NCBI RefSeq assembly: GCF_025612915.1
Contig: NC_069116.1
Span: forward strand, 24,061,590 to 24,125,589
Source: Magallana angulata
Taxonomy: Eukaryota > Mollusca > Bivalvia > Ostreida > Ostreidae
Length of the DNA stretch: 64,000 nt
Direction: 5' to 3'
In this document: positions 42,001 to 54,685 of the stretch, piece by piece
Layout of the letters: each line of letters begins with the position of its first letter
Numbering within the stretch: position 1 is the first letter of the stretch
Position numbers and translations under genes: made by a program
The notes under the pieces: generated by a model
Database searches by the model: none
What the model saw: the letters and a program-made list of their open reading frames with translations, nothing else
Told to the model about the DNA's origin: nothing

Positions 42001-44985
42001 CCACTGAAAGGGCTGGCATTATGCACACTTTTTATATCCGTACATTTTGTGTCATGAAACAATTTGTCATAATATTTTTATTTCATTTTGAAATTTTTGT
42101 TTTCTATTAAGATACAATACATTTCTTCTCAAGTGCATAGGGGCCTACAACCTAAGATTGAACAGTATAAAAAATACATTATAGGCATACATTTAAGTAG
42201 AAAAAAGGTACAACAAGGCATAACCAGGGCATGCAAATTTAAATACAGTGGCCTCTGGGCATAACGAGCTCGGATATAACGAGGTACCGCTTATAACGAG
42301 ATTATTGTTTGGTCCCAAATTATTTCCTTTTAAAATCAAAGTACTGAAGTACTGAGGGGAGTTGATTTTATCGATTAACATCTATTTTAAAATCAACTTA
42401 TCTTGCATGGCAATTAGTTTCTAGTCTGTATTTGAATTACGCACTTTTTAATTATATGAATTTTTAAACTTTTCCGACAAGAATTTCGAGAAACCCCATA
42501 TGAATCATGTTGTGTAATATTTAAAGATTGATTTCAAACTATGTATTAGTAATCGAAACAATTCTAAAAATCGTATGGATCCAAGCACTATTGATATCGA
42601 ACTATAGTCTCGTTCAACCAGACGCTCGGCTGTCTCCGTTAATCTATGACAAGCAAGAGAGCCTCTCTGGTTGTCGGTAATTTACGGAGACAGCCGAGCG
42701 TCTGGTTGAACGAGTCTTTATATTACACTCTGGCGTAGGAACACATGAGACTACAAAGTATATCTAAATTGTTCGTATTATATAAAATCTGACTATTTTC
42801 AAAGTGTTTATAGATAAGTTCCTTGAAAAACAATGCTTCAGCATACTTTACATTGAATTTTTCTATTATTTAAAGAACTAAGTCTTGTCAGCGGCGATGA
42901 TTTGTGCTTAGGTCCAAACACTGTTTCACTTTCGGTTTGCCAGAGTAACTGCATAGGAGAGTTGATTAAAATCAACTCCCAAAAATCCTGATACAATGAG
43001 ATTGTTTATAACACGACTCCGTATATTACAAGGTAAAAATTTCTGCCCGTCAGTTGTAAGCGCTATTAGATATAATGAGGTACTCACGACAGGCTTGATT
43101 GAAAACGCTAGTTTCAGGTAACTAACGGTATGCCTATGTAATTTTCACAGGTATGTATACACAAGAAAATAGATTAAAAGTATTCAGAAATAATGATGAG
43201 TTGTTTTTATTGCAATGTTCACAGTAATGGCTTCAAAGAAATAGAAAAGGAAAGTAATTTCGCTAGAAACAATAGTACTTATTTAGAAATAGTTAACAAT
43301 TAATTAAAAATAAAAAGTGAAATTGCAAAAGACTATGGATTAACTTCGAGTACATTTATTACAATTTAAAAAAAAAAACATGATTTAGAAAGCTTGGAAG
43401 AGTTAGCGGACTTATTGAGAAAAGCGCGTGACTCTAAAAATAGCGATACCGACATTGAGCCTTCCCATTATGTCAGTGTTGATTCACTGGGTACGGTATT
43501 AAATTTCGTTAGTAATTTAAGTTAGTAAAATTCGGGGTCAAATTAAAGATGATGACGAGACAGAAACTGGAAAAGGTGGTGATGATATCGGTGTGTCGTC
43601 GGCAAAAAATCGAGAATTTTCTACAAAAGATGCATTAGACGCGGTTATGATTTTCAAAACTTCTTCATGCAGAAAACAGACATCGAAGATTCCACATTAA
43701 GTGTTTAACAAAAACTGATTGACGTTATTGAAACTTTCCGAAGAATTAATAAAAAAAATAAGCAACAGACTATCACACAATTTTTGTCTCTCGTTAGGTG
43801 AAAGTAACAGTGTTTAGATTGTACACGTATTTATTCAATGGTCATTTACATGTCATTGAATACGCTGTAAGTTTATTACTTTTCAACAAAGTTAGAATAA
43901 ATTACACATGTACATATTTATTTCATTATCCCTTGTTTATAAACGTTATTTGAAATGTAAAGAACAACTATCACATGTCACCTTTGGAAATGCCAACCTC
44001 GGATATAACGAGTATCGGTTATAACGAGAAATAAACGTATGTCCCCTGCATCTCGTTATACCCGGAGGCCACTGTATGGTTCCAAGTTTACACACATTAG
44101 ATATGCCAATTACCTATTCCAAAGCAAGTACAACTATAACAAGTTTTTGAACAATCCATTCTTAAATAACATTAATGTATAAGCACAACACAGGTGCTCT
44201 AAAAGCATACTATAAGCATGCTGAACAGAGATCAGAATTTGGCATGACTAATATATGCCCTCATGCATGTAGTTTGGAAATAAAAGTTAGTACCGGTATA
44301 TGTAATTCACTTAATTCACTAGTATAAATGTTAAAGCAATATGAGCTGTAGTTCTTATTTTGGTGCAAAAACTTGTTAAAATGCATGTAACTTAATTAAA
44401 AGTTTATTGCTTGTGATTTCATATTACATGTTAAATGCTAAATTAAAATAAAGATTCTACAGTATATATTCATGAAGCCACTGAAAGGGCTGGCATTATG
44501 CATTATGAGTCACATTTTAGGCACACCTTATACAGGTAGAATTTGGTAAATTGATATTTTTTTTTTACCTTTTGTAGGTGACTTCAATGTTTTGGTCCAA
44601 TGTTCACACAGGGTTATGTATTGGATATAACTGTGTGGCCTTGATGGCAGAAATAAACAGTTTCTTCCTTCACTCCAGAAAACTGCTCCAGATGTACGAG
44701 ATAGGCTTTAACCACTGGTTTTACAAACTTGTCACTTACTTGAACTTATTCAGCTTTGTAAGCTGTCGTGGATTCTCAATTTGTAGAATTTTCTATGGAA
44801 TGTATGTTGAGCCCAGTAGAGTTCCAGTTGTGTTTTACGTTTGTCTTTCAATGTCCATGGTTGTCATGTCTGTTATAAATGTGATTCTTTTTTGGAGATT
44901 GTTTAAAAGTGATATTTTAAAACCCCAGAAACAACAACCCAAGTTAAATGGCAATCACAATAGTTTTTACAGGAAAGATGAGTGA
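39031..44985 (+). CDS. TLC-domain membrane protein, TLCD1/2-like (gene A)
   Basis: Exons 39031-39251, 39480-39562, 41643-41725 and 44578-44985 give 264 residues with about six membrane segments. Family marks: DPWRWRNLFISWIHGMICG, AFSTGYFLYDSIDM, VTLHHIAV (the conserved His pair) and EINSFFLHSRKLLQM, ending in a short Lys/Gln-rich cytosolic tail. TLCD1 and TLCD2 sit in the plasma membrane and limit incorporation of long polyunsaturated acyl chains into phospholipids. An in-frame upstream ATG at 38962 exists, but MASDSDY is favoured because gene B begins MASAED. Introns 2 and 3 hold three mobile elements. The long 3' UTR may reach the AATAAA at 45896. Assignment between TLCD1 and TLCD2 is open. 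Confidence 0.9.
39673..40646. mobile_element. Non-autonomous Tc1/mariner- or pogo-like element, TA flanks
   Basis: Ends are inverted: CAGTGAAGTCGCCATTCTGG on the left and its near mirror …TTTGGCGACTTCACTG on the right, each next to TA. The interior of about 970 bases has no transposase frame. It is in TLCD-A intron 2. Confidence 0.8.
41415..41490 (-). mobile_element. tRNA-like SINE head in TLCD-A intron 2
   Basis: On the minus strand there is GGGTAGCTCAGTGGTAGAGC (A box) and GGTTCTGGGTTCGATTAC (B box). The anticodon arm is too long (CCCCTG…CAGGGG) and the T arm does not pair, so this is a tRNA-derived repeat and not a tRNA gene. Confidence 0.7.
41927..42024. repeat. Direct repeat, left copy (partner 44398-44502)
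   Basis: About 100 bases starting aaaagtttattgctt and ending aagggctggcattatgca recur at 44398-44502 in the same orientation, one on each side of the Tigger element in TLCD-A intron 3. The copies differ by a few substitutions and a small indel. Confidence 0.85.
42246..44074. mobile_element. Decayed Tigger/pogo-type DNA transposon
   Basis: TIRs start CAGTGGCCTCTGGGCATAAC (left) and end with the mirror …TATACCCGGAGGCCACTG, inside TA target sites. Both ends carry repeated 'ggatataacgag' units, typical of pogo/Tigger termini. The interior keeps scraps of a transposase, e.g. an HTH-like IAKDYGLTSSTF near 43330 and a terminal KQQTITQFL near 43760, but no long frame. At 1829 bp with a dead transposase it is a fossil. 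A 106-bp MITE is nested inside. Confidence 0.85.
42609..42714. mobile_element. 106-bp foldback MITE nested in the Tigger element
   Basis: Inverted arms of 31 bases, starting CTCGTTCAACCAGACGCTCG, enclose a short spacer. The arms look identical, so it is younger than its host element. Confidence 0.85.
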
Positions 44986-47900
44986 CTTGTGTGAATTTGC
45001 TTTATAGTTTATTGTTTGATTTTTGAAAAGTATCAATTTTATGTAAACATGTAATGTTGTTTGATACTTCATGCTTACTATATATATATATTCACTGATA
45101 ATGCTTTGCGAACACGGGATAACAATTGTCCTCTCTGTATAAAAACTCAACTACAAAACAAAGGATTTGTTTATAAATTTAACATAGATACATTGTTTTC
45201 TTGACAGTCTAAGTAATACATGTACTTATATTGACTCATTTCATGTTAAGCCAATGTGGGAGTAAGGTTCTCTCTATATTTTTACAATAATGTTTTTTTC
45301 AAGGTCTGAATCATATTTGTTGAATTTCTTTTATTTTTTTATATCAAAATGGATGATAGCTGTCTATGATATGACTTGATATCGTTTGTTGTAAATTGAA
45401 TTGTTTCTGTTCTAAATTCTTTCTTTTTGTTTACAAAGGAAGATAAACATACTGTAGTCATCCTATCTGTTAAGAAAGTCAATTTTTAAATGCCTTTATT
45501 TCCTCAAATTGATATTAAGTTTTCTTTGTGATGACTTTAACTACTCCAAAACAATTTTTTGAGAATTTGAGAGATTAAAAAATGAAATTCTCTGATCTGT
45601 TAGACCAACTGCATTTTTACTCTGTCAAATTCTTTGGAAAGACCCTCCTTCTTTTCATCCTGGTATTTTGATCATAATACACGTTGTTTCCATTTTACAT
45701 GATATATAATGATCTGTTTGTTTGTCTTATTAGACTACTGGATAAAGGATCTGTAGAAATTGTGATTTGTTAAACTTGGTGCCATTTCTTGACACAGGAT
45801 GAATTTGATTTTTTTTTAATCATGTAAATACAAATAATTTTTGTAAAAAGTCATACATATCCCTCTGAGTTGTCAATGTGAGAAATTAGTTATTCAATAA
45901 AAATCTTTTTTAACCATATTCTCATTCCTGCATTTACCAGTGCTGTTTAAAGTATACTCAACAAGGCACTGAATTTAATGTATGAAATAACAGATTGCTT
46001 AATTTTTGTTGTTGACATTTTTAAAATCATGGGATACACATTTCAAGCATTTTTTGTATATATACATCAAAAGATTATTATCAAGAGTCTCAGAAGCTTA
46101 TTTATTAAGTATCCTCCAGAGTCTCAGCTCTCTACATATACAATCTATTGTTTTTACACTCTATATCTGGTATATTCACATTAGTGTTCATGTGTATGGT
46201 TGGAAAATGTTGTAAATGTATGGAGGAACAATGTTTTTGCTGTTTTTAAACATGTTAGTGTGTTTCATGGTACCAACAATTAGATCTGTTATATCATCCC
46301 TATTGTTTCTTGAATTTTCATACTTTTGAAGTTTTTGCTATGCCAGGTTCATGACATTTGCAAGTTATTTTTTTTTTTTAGATCTTTAGATATAGGGAAC
46401 GAAGGTCTCTAACCCCTCAAAAGGAAAGTTAGCATAATGAGAGTACATGTAGTGTGCAGAAAGAGAATATGCCAAAAACTGTAAAAGCTATAAAGACTCA
46501 AATAATGACAACCATCAGTATTCTTTCTATTAATTTGAAATTGATTTAATGAAATTGAAAAGAAAGAATATATTTTTCATTTTTATGGAATGAAAGATTG
46601 TATTTCTTTTCAAAACTCAAAAAAGGGGAAAAAGGACATAAGAATATGGTTTTCAGGGTATTGAATATGAATTTAAAAAAAAACAGATATTCCATATTGT
46701 GCAGATTTAACATTGTAATACAAATTCCATCATTCAAATTAATCTGTTTATTTTGGTAGAAAAATTCCAACTGATTCATAGTCACCAAAGAAGTTCAAAC
46801 AGATCAGTATTATGGGGTCTTTTTGTCTAGCTATTGTACCGGTTTGCTGCTTCTAGTCTTGCAATGGTGTGGTTGCTAATGGGCTTCTTGTGCTGTATTC
46901 AATGTGCCTTATGTTGGGGTGCAAGGTAAAATGATCTTCCAATAATTCCTCACATAATGACATAAGCTGTGCACTTGTGTTTGTCTTAGATTGTTTATAT
47001 GAACTTAACAGTTTTAGCAAATGTAAAGAATATTTCTGTACATTTGCCAGGATTGCGCTTAAAATCATATAGAATCTTGCATTTTTCATTGAATTATCAA
47101 TACATTGATATTTGTTGTATGACAGTATGTGAGGATAAAGACAATGTACACTTGAATAGGATTTACTCCATTTTATTTTTATCAAATTGATTGAAGGTGT
47201 TGTAAAAAAGATTCCATAGAAATCAATTAAACCTTTATCAGATCTTCGGAAAACTTTCTCTAATTTCATTTTTTCAAGGAAATAATAGACTTGTATAGAC
47301 ATGAATTTTTAATGTTTCAGCCAGTTGTTTACAAAGAGGTGTTGATGATCTATTTCTGATATTACCTGTAGTCTATAAAAGAATTGTCACATTTCTTGTT
47401 AAACTTTTTTTAGAGGAAGCTTAACGAATTTTCTACCAGTGTCTGGTAATAATTTTGTATATACATGTATTTCAGAAACGCTGTGGGAAGTTGATTGATT
47501 GAATGTGTTCTTTATTAAAATAGTTGGTAGAGAGGTGATATGATAATGTATATATTAAGCAATGCAACTTTTCATGTTATATGTATTATGTAGGCATTTA
47601 GCTAGCTGGTAGCTAACAGTGCATGGAAAAGATCTGTCATTAATAAAATGGAGGATTCTTTTACTGCTCGTATATTTGTAAATATGTGTTGACCAAAGTT
47701 ATAAGTATCTTGTAGATGAGGTGTGGAAGTGCTTTTATACTGCGTTGAAATACTTGCTGTTTTACAGACATCTTGCGTTTTGTGGGATGACTGCAATCTA
47801 TCATTTGATGTATTTTTCTTTTTACCAAATAGTAGTATTTATTTTTTTAGTAGGTTTGACATTGTACTTGCATTTCTTTGTAACTGTAAGAAGTACATGT

Positions 47901-49607
47901 ACTTTGCGTAATCATGGCATAATTATTTTTCTTAAACGAAATAAAATGAACAAAACAAAGCAATTGTTACAGATTTCTTATGTCGTACATGTTTATACAT
48001 GGATAACTCTTATGATTTAACACCTAAAATGAATATGGTCCGTTTTCTTGGGAATCTTATCGAATTAGAGGGAAGAATCATGAAAATAAGAACCTTATTT
48101 GAATCTGCATCGAGATAACTGTTCTCGTCATTGTTAGAGCTGTAACTTTAACATTGCGGAAGACAAACTCTGTCAGAATTTTTTAGGAACGTCTTGCACA
48201 ATGGTTAGAGTCCTAGGGCGTCAAATCCTTCTACTGTCACCGATGGCGTAACTGTATTTTCCCGAAGTATGAACAGTTTAACGTTTTCAAGAGCAGGTCC
48301 ACTTCTTTATACATGTATTTTGTTTAGCGATTAATTTCATTAAATGAATGGCATCGAGAGAAAGCATACAATCATGCATAGCATTAATATTGAACAAATA
48401 TGTTTATAATACATGTAGAAACACGTTAACTAGAAATTAAAATAGCTTCACTTCCCGAAAGTGAAATAAAAAATATTCATAATTTGGAGAACCAGCAACC
48501 TAAAAATTGTTCATTCAGAGAGCTTTTGGATATTAAGACTACGTCAATTCAATGAAACAGTAACGAACATGTATGTAGGACCAAATACTATTATATGTAA
48601 ATACAGGATTTCTCGGGCGAATTAAAATGTATAATTATACACTACAAACCACGGAATTGTATTATTTGAAATTCTAATGTCGATTTTGATTAAATATTGT
48701 ATATTAATGAACAAAATTCTCTCAATTCTTAATATTACTGCAGAAACTAAACAATATCACCACTTTTTAAATAATTATACTTTTTGTTATCTTATTTCAG
48801 GTATGGTATTATATTGCAATTTAACGTCCAGGATGTTACAAACTGTGAATGAATTTTTAAAATGTTTCAGTATATAAACTTTTGCTGAATGGTTTCAAAA
48901 CTTGTACCCAATTTGCCTACAAAAAGAAAGTCGTCTCGTAAGTAAGTATTGAATCGTTTTATATACATGTATAAGATTTATTTTCCTTACTGCAATCAAC
49001 CCATATTCACCTCTTTCAATCCTTGTTTGCAACAGCTTAATAATGTCTATTTAAACTTCAGATCAATGTAATTTTTCTCATTTGCATAGTGATGTTAAAT
49101 TATTCAATGCAGATGAAGCGGGGTTGTTTTTACGTCATATTTAAATTTTGATATAAAAATACGTATGTCCAGGGTTCAGGACCATTATATAAAAAGAAAA
49201 AAAAAACGTTATTTAAAAGCATATAACTCTTTGAAATACAGTGGCCTAAATAGTTGACAGTAGAACCGATTTAACAAGACCTTGGACTTTCGGTAGGATG
49301 CTTGCGTCAAAACAAGTTGATAATGGCGCTGGTTTGAAGTGAAATATACACAGATTGCGTAGTCTTTGCTCAAGAGCCAGACAAATCTTGTTGATTTCAA
49401 AGAGCCATAGCTGAGTGGCCAGCAAAGAAATAGACAGGCCTACGTCACATTGCTTTTTGACACAACTTCCTTAAGTCCAAGCTCCTGTTAAAATGGTTCT
49501 ATTTACAAATATTTTCTGTTTCTCTTTTAAAAAAAAATGATGATTACTGCAATGTTTTTCGTCTTTTTCATTCATTAATGATTTATATCTTATCATAAAG
49601 GTTCAGG
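44986..49607. other. TLCD-A 3' UTR and intergenic stretch
   Basis: The 3' UTR probably runs to AATAAA at 45896. Beyond it the sequence is AT-rich. A minus frame at 46853-47302 (149 codons) has no recognisable domain or homologous neighbour, and I do not call it. No mobile element with clear ends was found. Confidence 0.45.
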
Positions 49608-50503
49608 ATGTTTATGACATGTGTCGCACTGCTCCTCACAGTATATTGGGGATCGTGCGAGAAAGTGTCCCCAAAACCAGGTCTGAAATTATTCAGAGAG
49701 GATTACAAAAGCGTTGAAGAAACTTGCCTTGCTGTCGGATTTGTGAGGAATGATTGTAAAAATAACACGAAGAAGGGTATGGAGTTGTGAACTTTTCATT
49801 ATCATTACCAATAACATACATGTATATCGGTATTTATCATATGGTTAATGATTGATATAATATATGTTTTGATCTTTCTTTCACATTCTGTGATTTTCTT
49901 GTTGAATATTAAGGTAAGATAAGAACGTATTTTCGGTATTTTTCTTATATTAATTCTGTCGTTGAACAGTTTCACTCTTCAGAATAAAACAAAAGAACTA
50001 TTTTAGGATTTATGTGATGATTTGAGTACTATTCTGGCAACTAAAATATACTAGTATGTTTAGTATTAACTATGGTACATATATAAACTATTATAATGAC
50101 CGTTACTTTAGATAATCGTGTGGTAGCTTTTGATGTTCGACTGAAGAATCAGAAGAGAAACCTTGCCACAAAAGCACGGGTTGTATTCGAAACAGTTGAT
50201 CTGAACGAAGGACTGGGATACGACGCCTCTACTGGAGTTTTCACGGCCCCTAGCGGCGGGATCTACGTGTTTGACTGGACAATCTTGGCATGGCAAGGTC
50301 AAATTGCCTCTACATCTCTCGTTGTGAATGGCCAGTATAAATCATGGAGTTACTGTGACGATAGAGGATCCAAAACATGGCTTCCCTGTAGCAAAATGAC
50401 ATTAGTGAAGCTAAAACACGGCGATAAAATTTGGATTGAAGTTATCAATGGAACATCTGATATACACAATCTGTATACATCATTTTCTGGGTTTAAGATG
50501 TAA
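49608..50503 (+). CDS. Secreted C1q-domain protein
   Basis: Exons 49608-49776 and 50112-50503 join in phase 1 for 186 residues. Residues 1-17 are a signal peptide (MFMTCVALLLTVYWGSC), followed by a 40-residue linker with two Cys. The rest is a C1q/TNF-like jelly roll: VAFDVRL, then DLNEGLGYDASTGVFTAPSG, GIYVFDWTILAW and a final YTSFSGFKM. There is no collagen stretch, as in the many single-domain C1q proteins of bivalves, which act as soluble pattern-recognition lectins and form trimers. The gene family is hugely expanded in oysters. A poly(A) signal AATAAA lies at 50616. The site lies between the TLC genes without an evident functional link. Confidence 0.9.
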
Positions 50504-51336
50504 TCATACACAGAATTAAAAGGTTTTTTTCTTCAAAAACAATTATGGAGATACAAAAAAAAATGTTGATTCTTTAAAATAAAACCAAACTGTGCCATTT
50601 TTGGCTGTTAATTTTAATAAAGTTTAACATGATGCACATGAGTTTTGATTGAAGTATTTTTACAACCCGAATCAAATAATGTTGAATATTGTAGTCGTTC
50701 TAAAGTCATAATTTTAATAAATTAGAATTTCGTTAGCATGATGGAACGTGAAAAAACCCCTCAAAATGAAGATGTGCTAACCCTTTGTTTTTTTTAGTAA
50801 CCCTGACCAGGCTGAAGCTAGCAGCCACTAAGACCGTAGAAGCTAGCAGCCAATAAGGAAATTCATCAAAGTACTGAGAGTATTCGAACAAAAAATTATA
50901 TTTTACTTAATTATCGACATATTTTAATTAATATCAAAATGATTAATGCTCAGTAATTTGTAGGAGTATTGACGACTTCCGAAGCAGTAAAGCTCGCCTG
51001 GATAAGAGTTATAAATGCGTCTTTGTTGGATAGAAATGAAATACGTTTATACGCGTCATAAGTTATGAAAATAATGTTATCCTAAGTGTGGTCTTATTAA
51101 TACAAATAGAAAAAGTATATACATCGTATAAAGTGATATGCAAACGTATTATGATATAAAAGACATGATAAATTAAAGTAGATTAAAAGGCATAAAATGA
51201 TACAAAAACAATAAAAACCCAAAGCCAATCCAGTGTGGCAAGATAATTTGTTAACATAAAAGTTGAACATGTGCGTGTTTAAAGATTTATCCTCGGGCCT
51301 TTTCACTCCCCAGAAACAACATCAATCAACAACTAA
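50504..51336. other. Intergenic stretch after the C1q gene
   Basis: C1q 3' UTR to about 50640. Two copies of a 'gaagctagcagcca' unit lie close together at about 50815-50855. Nothing else is supported. Confidence 0.5.
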
Positions 51337-51707
51337 AACAAGAGGCCCATGGGCCACAAATCGCTCACCTGAACAATAGTCCTTGCATCATTTTTTTTTT
51401 CGAAAGGGTTTATTATGATGTGAACTCTGAATAAATATTGTAAAATTCATATATTTCAAGATGTTGCCATATATTAAACAATACATAAAAAAGAAGAAAC
51501 AATTTTATCTTTGGCATGTTGTCACTATTCACAATTGCTCCACCTGTAAAATACATTTTATTAATGTATAGAAAAATCATATGCTAGGAAAAGGGGAAAA
51601 CTGAAAACCTCATTAAAAAAAAACCTACCTACCCTATTTTAAAATCTGATGAAATAGGAAACACACGTATTTGTTTTTCTTGCCTAAGCAGTGTCCGAGA
51701 ACCTTAC

Positions 51708-51851
51708 TGGAGTGCGACCATTTCTCGCCGAGTACCATTTCTCGCCAGTATATTGTGACGTCAGTTTTCGTATATAATTTTATGTGTTGATAAAATGACG
51801 CCACAATGTCCTGGCGAGAAATGGTACTCGGCGAGAACTGGTCGCACGCCA
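51708..51851. mobile_element. 144-bp MITE with about 50-bp inverted ends
   Basis: The arms start GTGCGACCATTTCTCGCCGA on the left and mirror it on the right with few mismatches, each holding two 'tctcgcc' repeats and running on to 'tgacg'. The spacer is about 40 bases. The target duplication is unclear, perhaps TTA. Confidence 0.8.
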
Positions 51852-52953
51852 TTAATATAACAATAAATATTGTTCTTTATAGTTCATATTTTAAAAATAA
51901 GGGTCCATAAAAATCAGTCTAACAATTTTGATGTTGATTGGCCTGCCAATTCATCGTAAAAATTGTTAGACTGCTATCACAGCTTGAAATTAAAATTATG
52001 TTCACTCCAAATGCAATACAGTCATGCAAACTAATTATTATTAATAAACAAAACATTGAAAAACAAAACAATTTCTTTTATTTCATTTTATGCTTGTCAA
52101 AATGTAGCATCAACATGATATAAACGTCTGTAGAACATCTAACCCCAATTTTAATCTTTCATTGCACAAACAAATCGTAGTAACATTGTTCTCCGATATC
52201 AGTACCATTCATATTTACCAAGGTCGTGGTCGCACTTGTTTGATTCGATCGGTAAACTTTAAAATTAAATTACGCAACAATTATTCCAATAATCGATGAC
52301 AAATTAAATAGCTTTAAGTATAAAAAAAAAAAGAATCTTGAAAACGCGGTGTAAAAACAAATGGCATGGTGATTATGCTGATAGTCTACTGTAGAGCTGA
52401 ATTCGGAACTACGATTTTCCACTATTTCATAAAATATTCTTTATATCATTCTTCGTTAAAAACGTTACTTTTAAAGTTAAACCGGCAAATCACAAACTTT
52501 TCTTTTATCAAAATTGACGTCTGAAATCTTCTTCAAAATGGCGGTTAGTTAGTACAAACAAAGAGCTTCCGTTTCGTAATTCCGAATAACGAGCCCGATC
52601 TTATATAAATGAACACACGATCAGAACACGCTTACAACACATAGTTTGAACCCTTCTAAGGGTCCCAGTATTAGACTGAGGGTTACCATTTTTACAATTT
52701 AGAATCTGCCTTATATATAGAAGTTGTCATATAAATATTGGTAATACTGGAGCAGCGGTTCTTGAGAAGAAGATTTTAAAAGATACCCCCCCCCCTTTTT
52801 TTCACAGTTTCATGATTATTTCTCGTTTAAAAAGGGATTGCCCTTTGAATTTTACAATTTATAATCTCCTTAATATAATACTGCTTTCTGCCAAATTTCG
52901 TTAAAATTGGATGAGTGGTTTTGGAGAAGAAGTTGAAAATGTGAAAAGTTTAC

Positions 52954-52997
52954 AGACGGACGGACAGACGGACGGACGGACGGACGGACGGACGACG
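52954..52997. repeat. (GGAC)n tract
   Basis: About ten GGAC/AGAC units forming the tail of the long dispersed repeat, copy B. Confidence 0.9.
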
Positions 52998-53208
52998 GAC
53001 AACGGGTGATCAGAAAAGCTAAAAACATCGTATTATTACGAATATGAGACAATAGAACACCCAGAATTGTGATTTTATTCTCATAAAAAATTATCATATG
53101 TCACAGTCAAAAAACATCAGGTGAAATTATAGCAAAGAAAGATTATTTTTTTTTGATAAGTAAACAAGGATTGTGCTGTCTGTTTGTAAACGCGGACTGC
53201 TGATTAGA

Positions 53209-53790
53209 AAAGGACTATGTGCGGTATGGTCAAATATCTGCCCCCGATTTCAACCAATTTTTAAATAGTATCGTATGAAAATAAAATCTTCACAAATCAT
53301 TGTATAGAGGATGTCTATAACTTTAATAATGATTTTAGTCATCATTGCTCATTCGCTGTGTATCTATGACGTCACCTAAATGGCCCAATTCCCGCAAATT
53401 TGCAAACAAATGAAAATATTCTCATATTTGCTCTATATTTTGCATTCGGAAGTATAGAGCGCAGGTCTGCTCAAGTGCGATTTTAACATATGTTTTTCTT
53501 CAGATATTTATACACATTATACTAAAATATGGTACTTGAGCAAGCCTGCGCTCGATGTTTCCCAGTCGAAAAACCATCGGAAAACACCCTTATTTTGCTT
53601 CAAAACATCAATTTATCAAAATAATGCAATATTCATGACGTCATTTCTACATTATGACGTCACTGTGGTGATAACCTTTTACACCTTTATTTCCAATATG
53701 ATTTTAACTATCTTTCACCTTCTTTTAAAGCTCTTTCTAAAACTCTGATTTAGGGGGGCAAAAATTGCATAAAACCGCACTTAGTCCTTT
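53209..53790. mobile_element. 582-bp MITE with an internal hairpin
   Basis: Inverted ends AAAGGACTATGTGCGGT and the mirror ACCGCACTTAGTCCTTT differ at one base. Inside, about 53459-53553, lies a second inverted pair around GCAGGTCTGCTCAAGT, so one hairpin is nested in another. No ORF. Confidence 0.75.
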
Positions 53791-54685
53791 CATATATTTA
53801 ATACAAAATTAAAGGTGACAAACACTAAACATTGTTAAGTAATGTTAAGTAAAACAGGATTATATCATATCCACTAGTGCAATTAATGTTATACAACAGT
53901 TTACTAAATGTCAACGATGTAATTATTTTGCGTTTTTTCCTAGGCAACTGATCCTACCTCTAATGTAAAGGAGGTCCGTGTTGGCTCAATGTTTTGGGTT
54001 TTTTTACCATCACAAACAAACCAAATCATCAACGTTTCGTTTTTTTTCCTAACATGACAATTTCCCGATTTTGGCATTCACCTCGATTATGTCATGCTCA
54101 ATTGCGACAAGCAGCCACGGTGGGCGCGACCGGTCAGCAGAGGATGCTCACTCCTCCTAAGTATCTGATACTACCTCTATCTATTTGGAGGTCCGTGTTG
54201 CTCTGCTTTGAATTTGTATTTCGTTTTATGGATTTTTGAGATGGTTGACTGTTTGTTATTGTCATTTTTTCATTTTATATTTTATCATTAGTGGATTTGA
54301 ATTTTAAATCATTAATGGTCGGATAGGTAGTTTGTTCATGATAAAATTATATCATTAATGGCCAGTATTCTAACTACTTATGCACTATATACCATTAATT
54401 AGAGGTTGCATCACAGCCCTTCAAATAAATGCTTTTCTTAACTTCAATTTTACTCCTTGTAGATTTTCTAAACATTTATTCTGTTGTTAAAATGATAATG
54501 TTGGCTACAGGCCATTTAAAACCCCAAAGCTAGTATCCATAACTAAGGAAATTTTAAAATGATGACTAATATACACAGAAAAGACAGTGGATGGATCTAG
54601 ATACTGTTTAGATGAAACGCATGGCTTCAAGCGCGACTTCTTTACGTGAAATGCGCATATATCGTCTGCTAACGTGTCATATACG
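53791..54685. other. Intergenic flank of TLCD gene B with an 'atcattaatgg' repeat
   Basis: Around 54286-54400 the unit 'atcattaatggtcgga…' occurs two to three times with about 44-base spacing. The same sequence recurs, partly inverted, at 57772-58255. The promoter and 5' UTR of gene B should lie after about 54560. Confidence 0.5.

Larger units (their letters stand above)
51337..53025. mobile_element. Long dispersed repeat, copy B, interrupted
   Basis: Starts 'aacaagaggcccatgggcc…tcgctcacctgaac' and ends with the (GGAC)n tract and 'gggtgatcagaaaagct', matching copy A at 26591-27709. Only one internal unit is clear (about 52640-52790). The middle (about 51640-52640) is unrelated sequence that includes a 144-bp MITE, so the element was broken by later insertions. 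Confidence 0.65.

Noticed and set aside
46853-47302. 149-codon minus-strand frame
   Set aside because: No recognisable domain, no promoter or splice context and AT-rich composition; may be chance.
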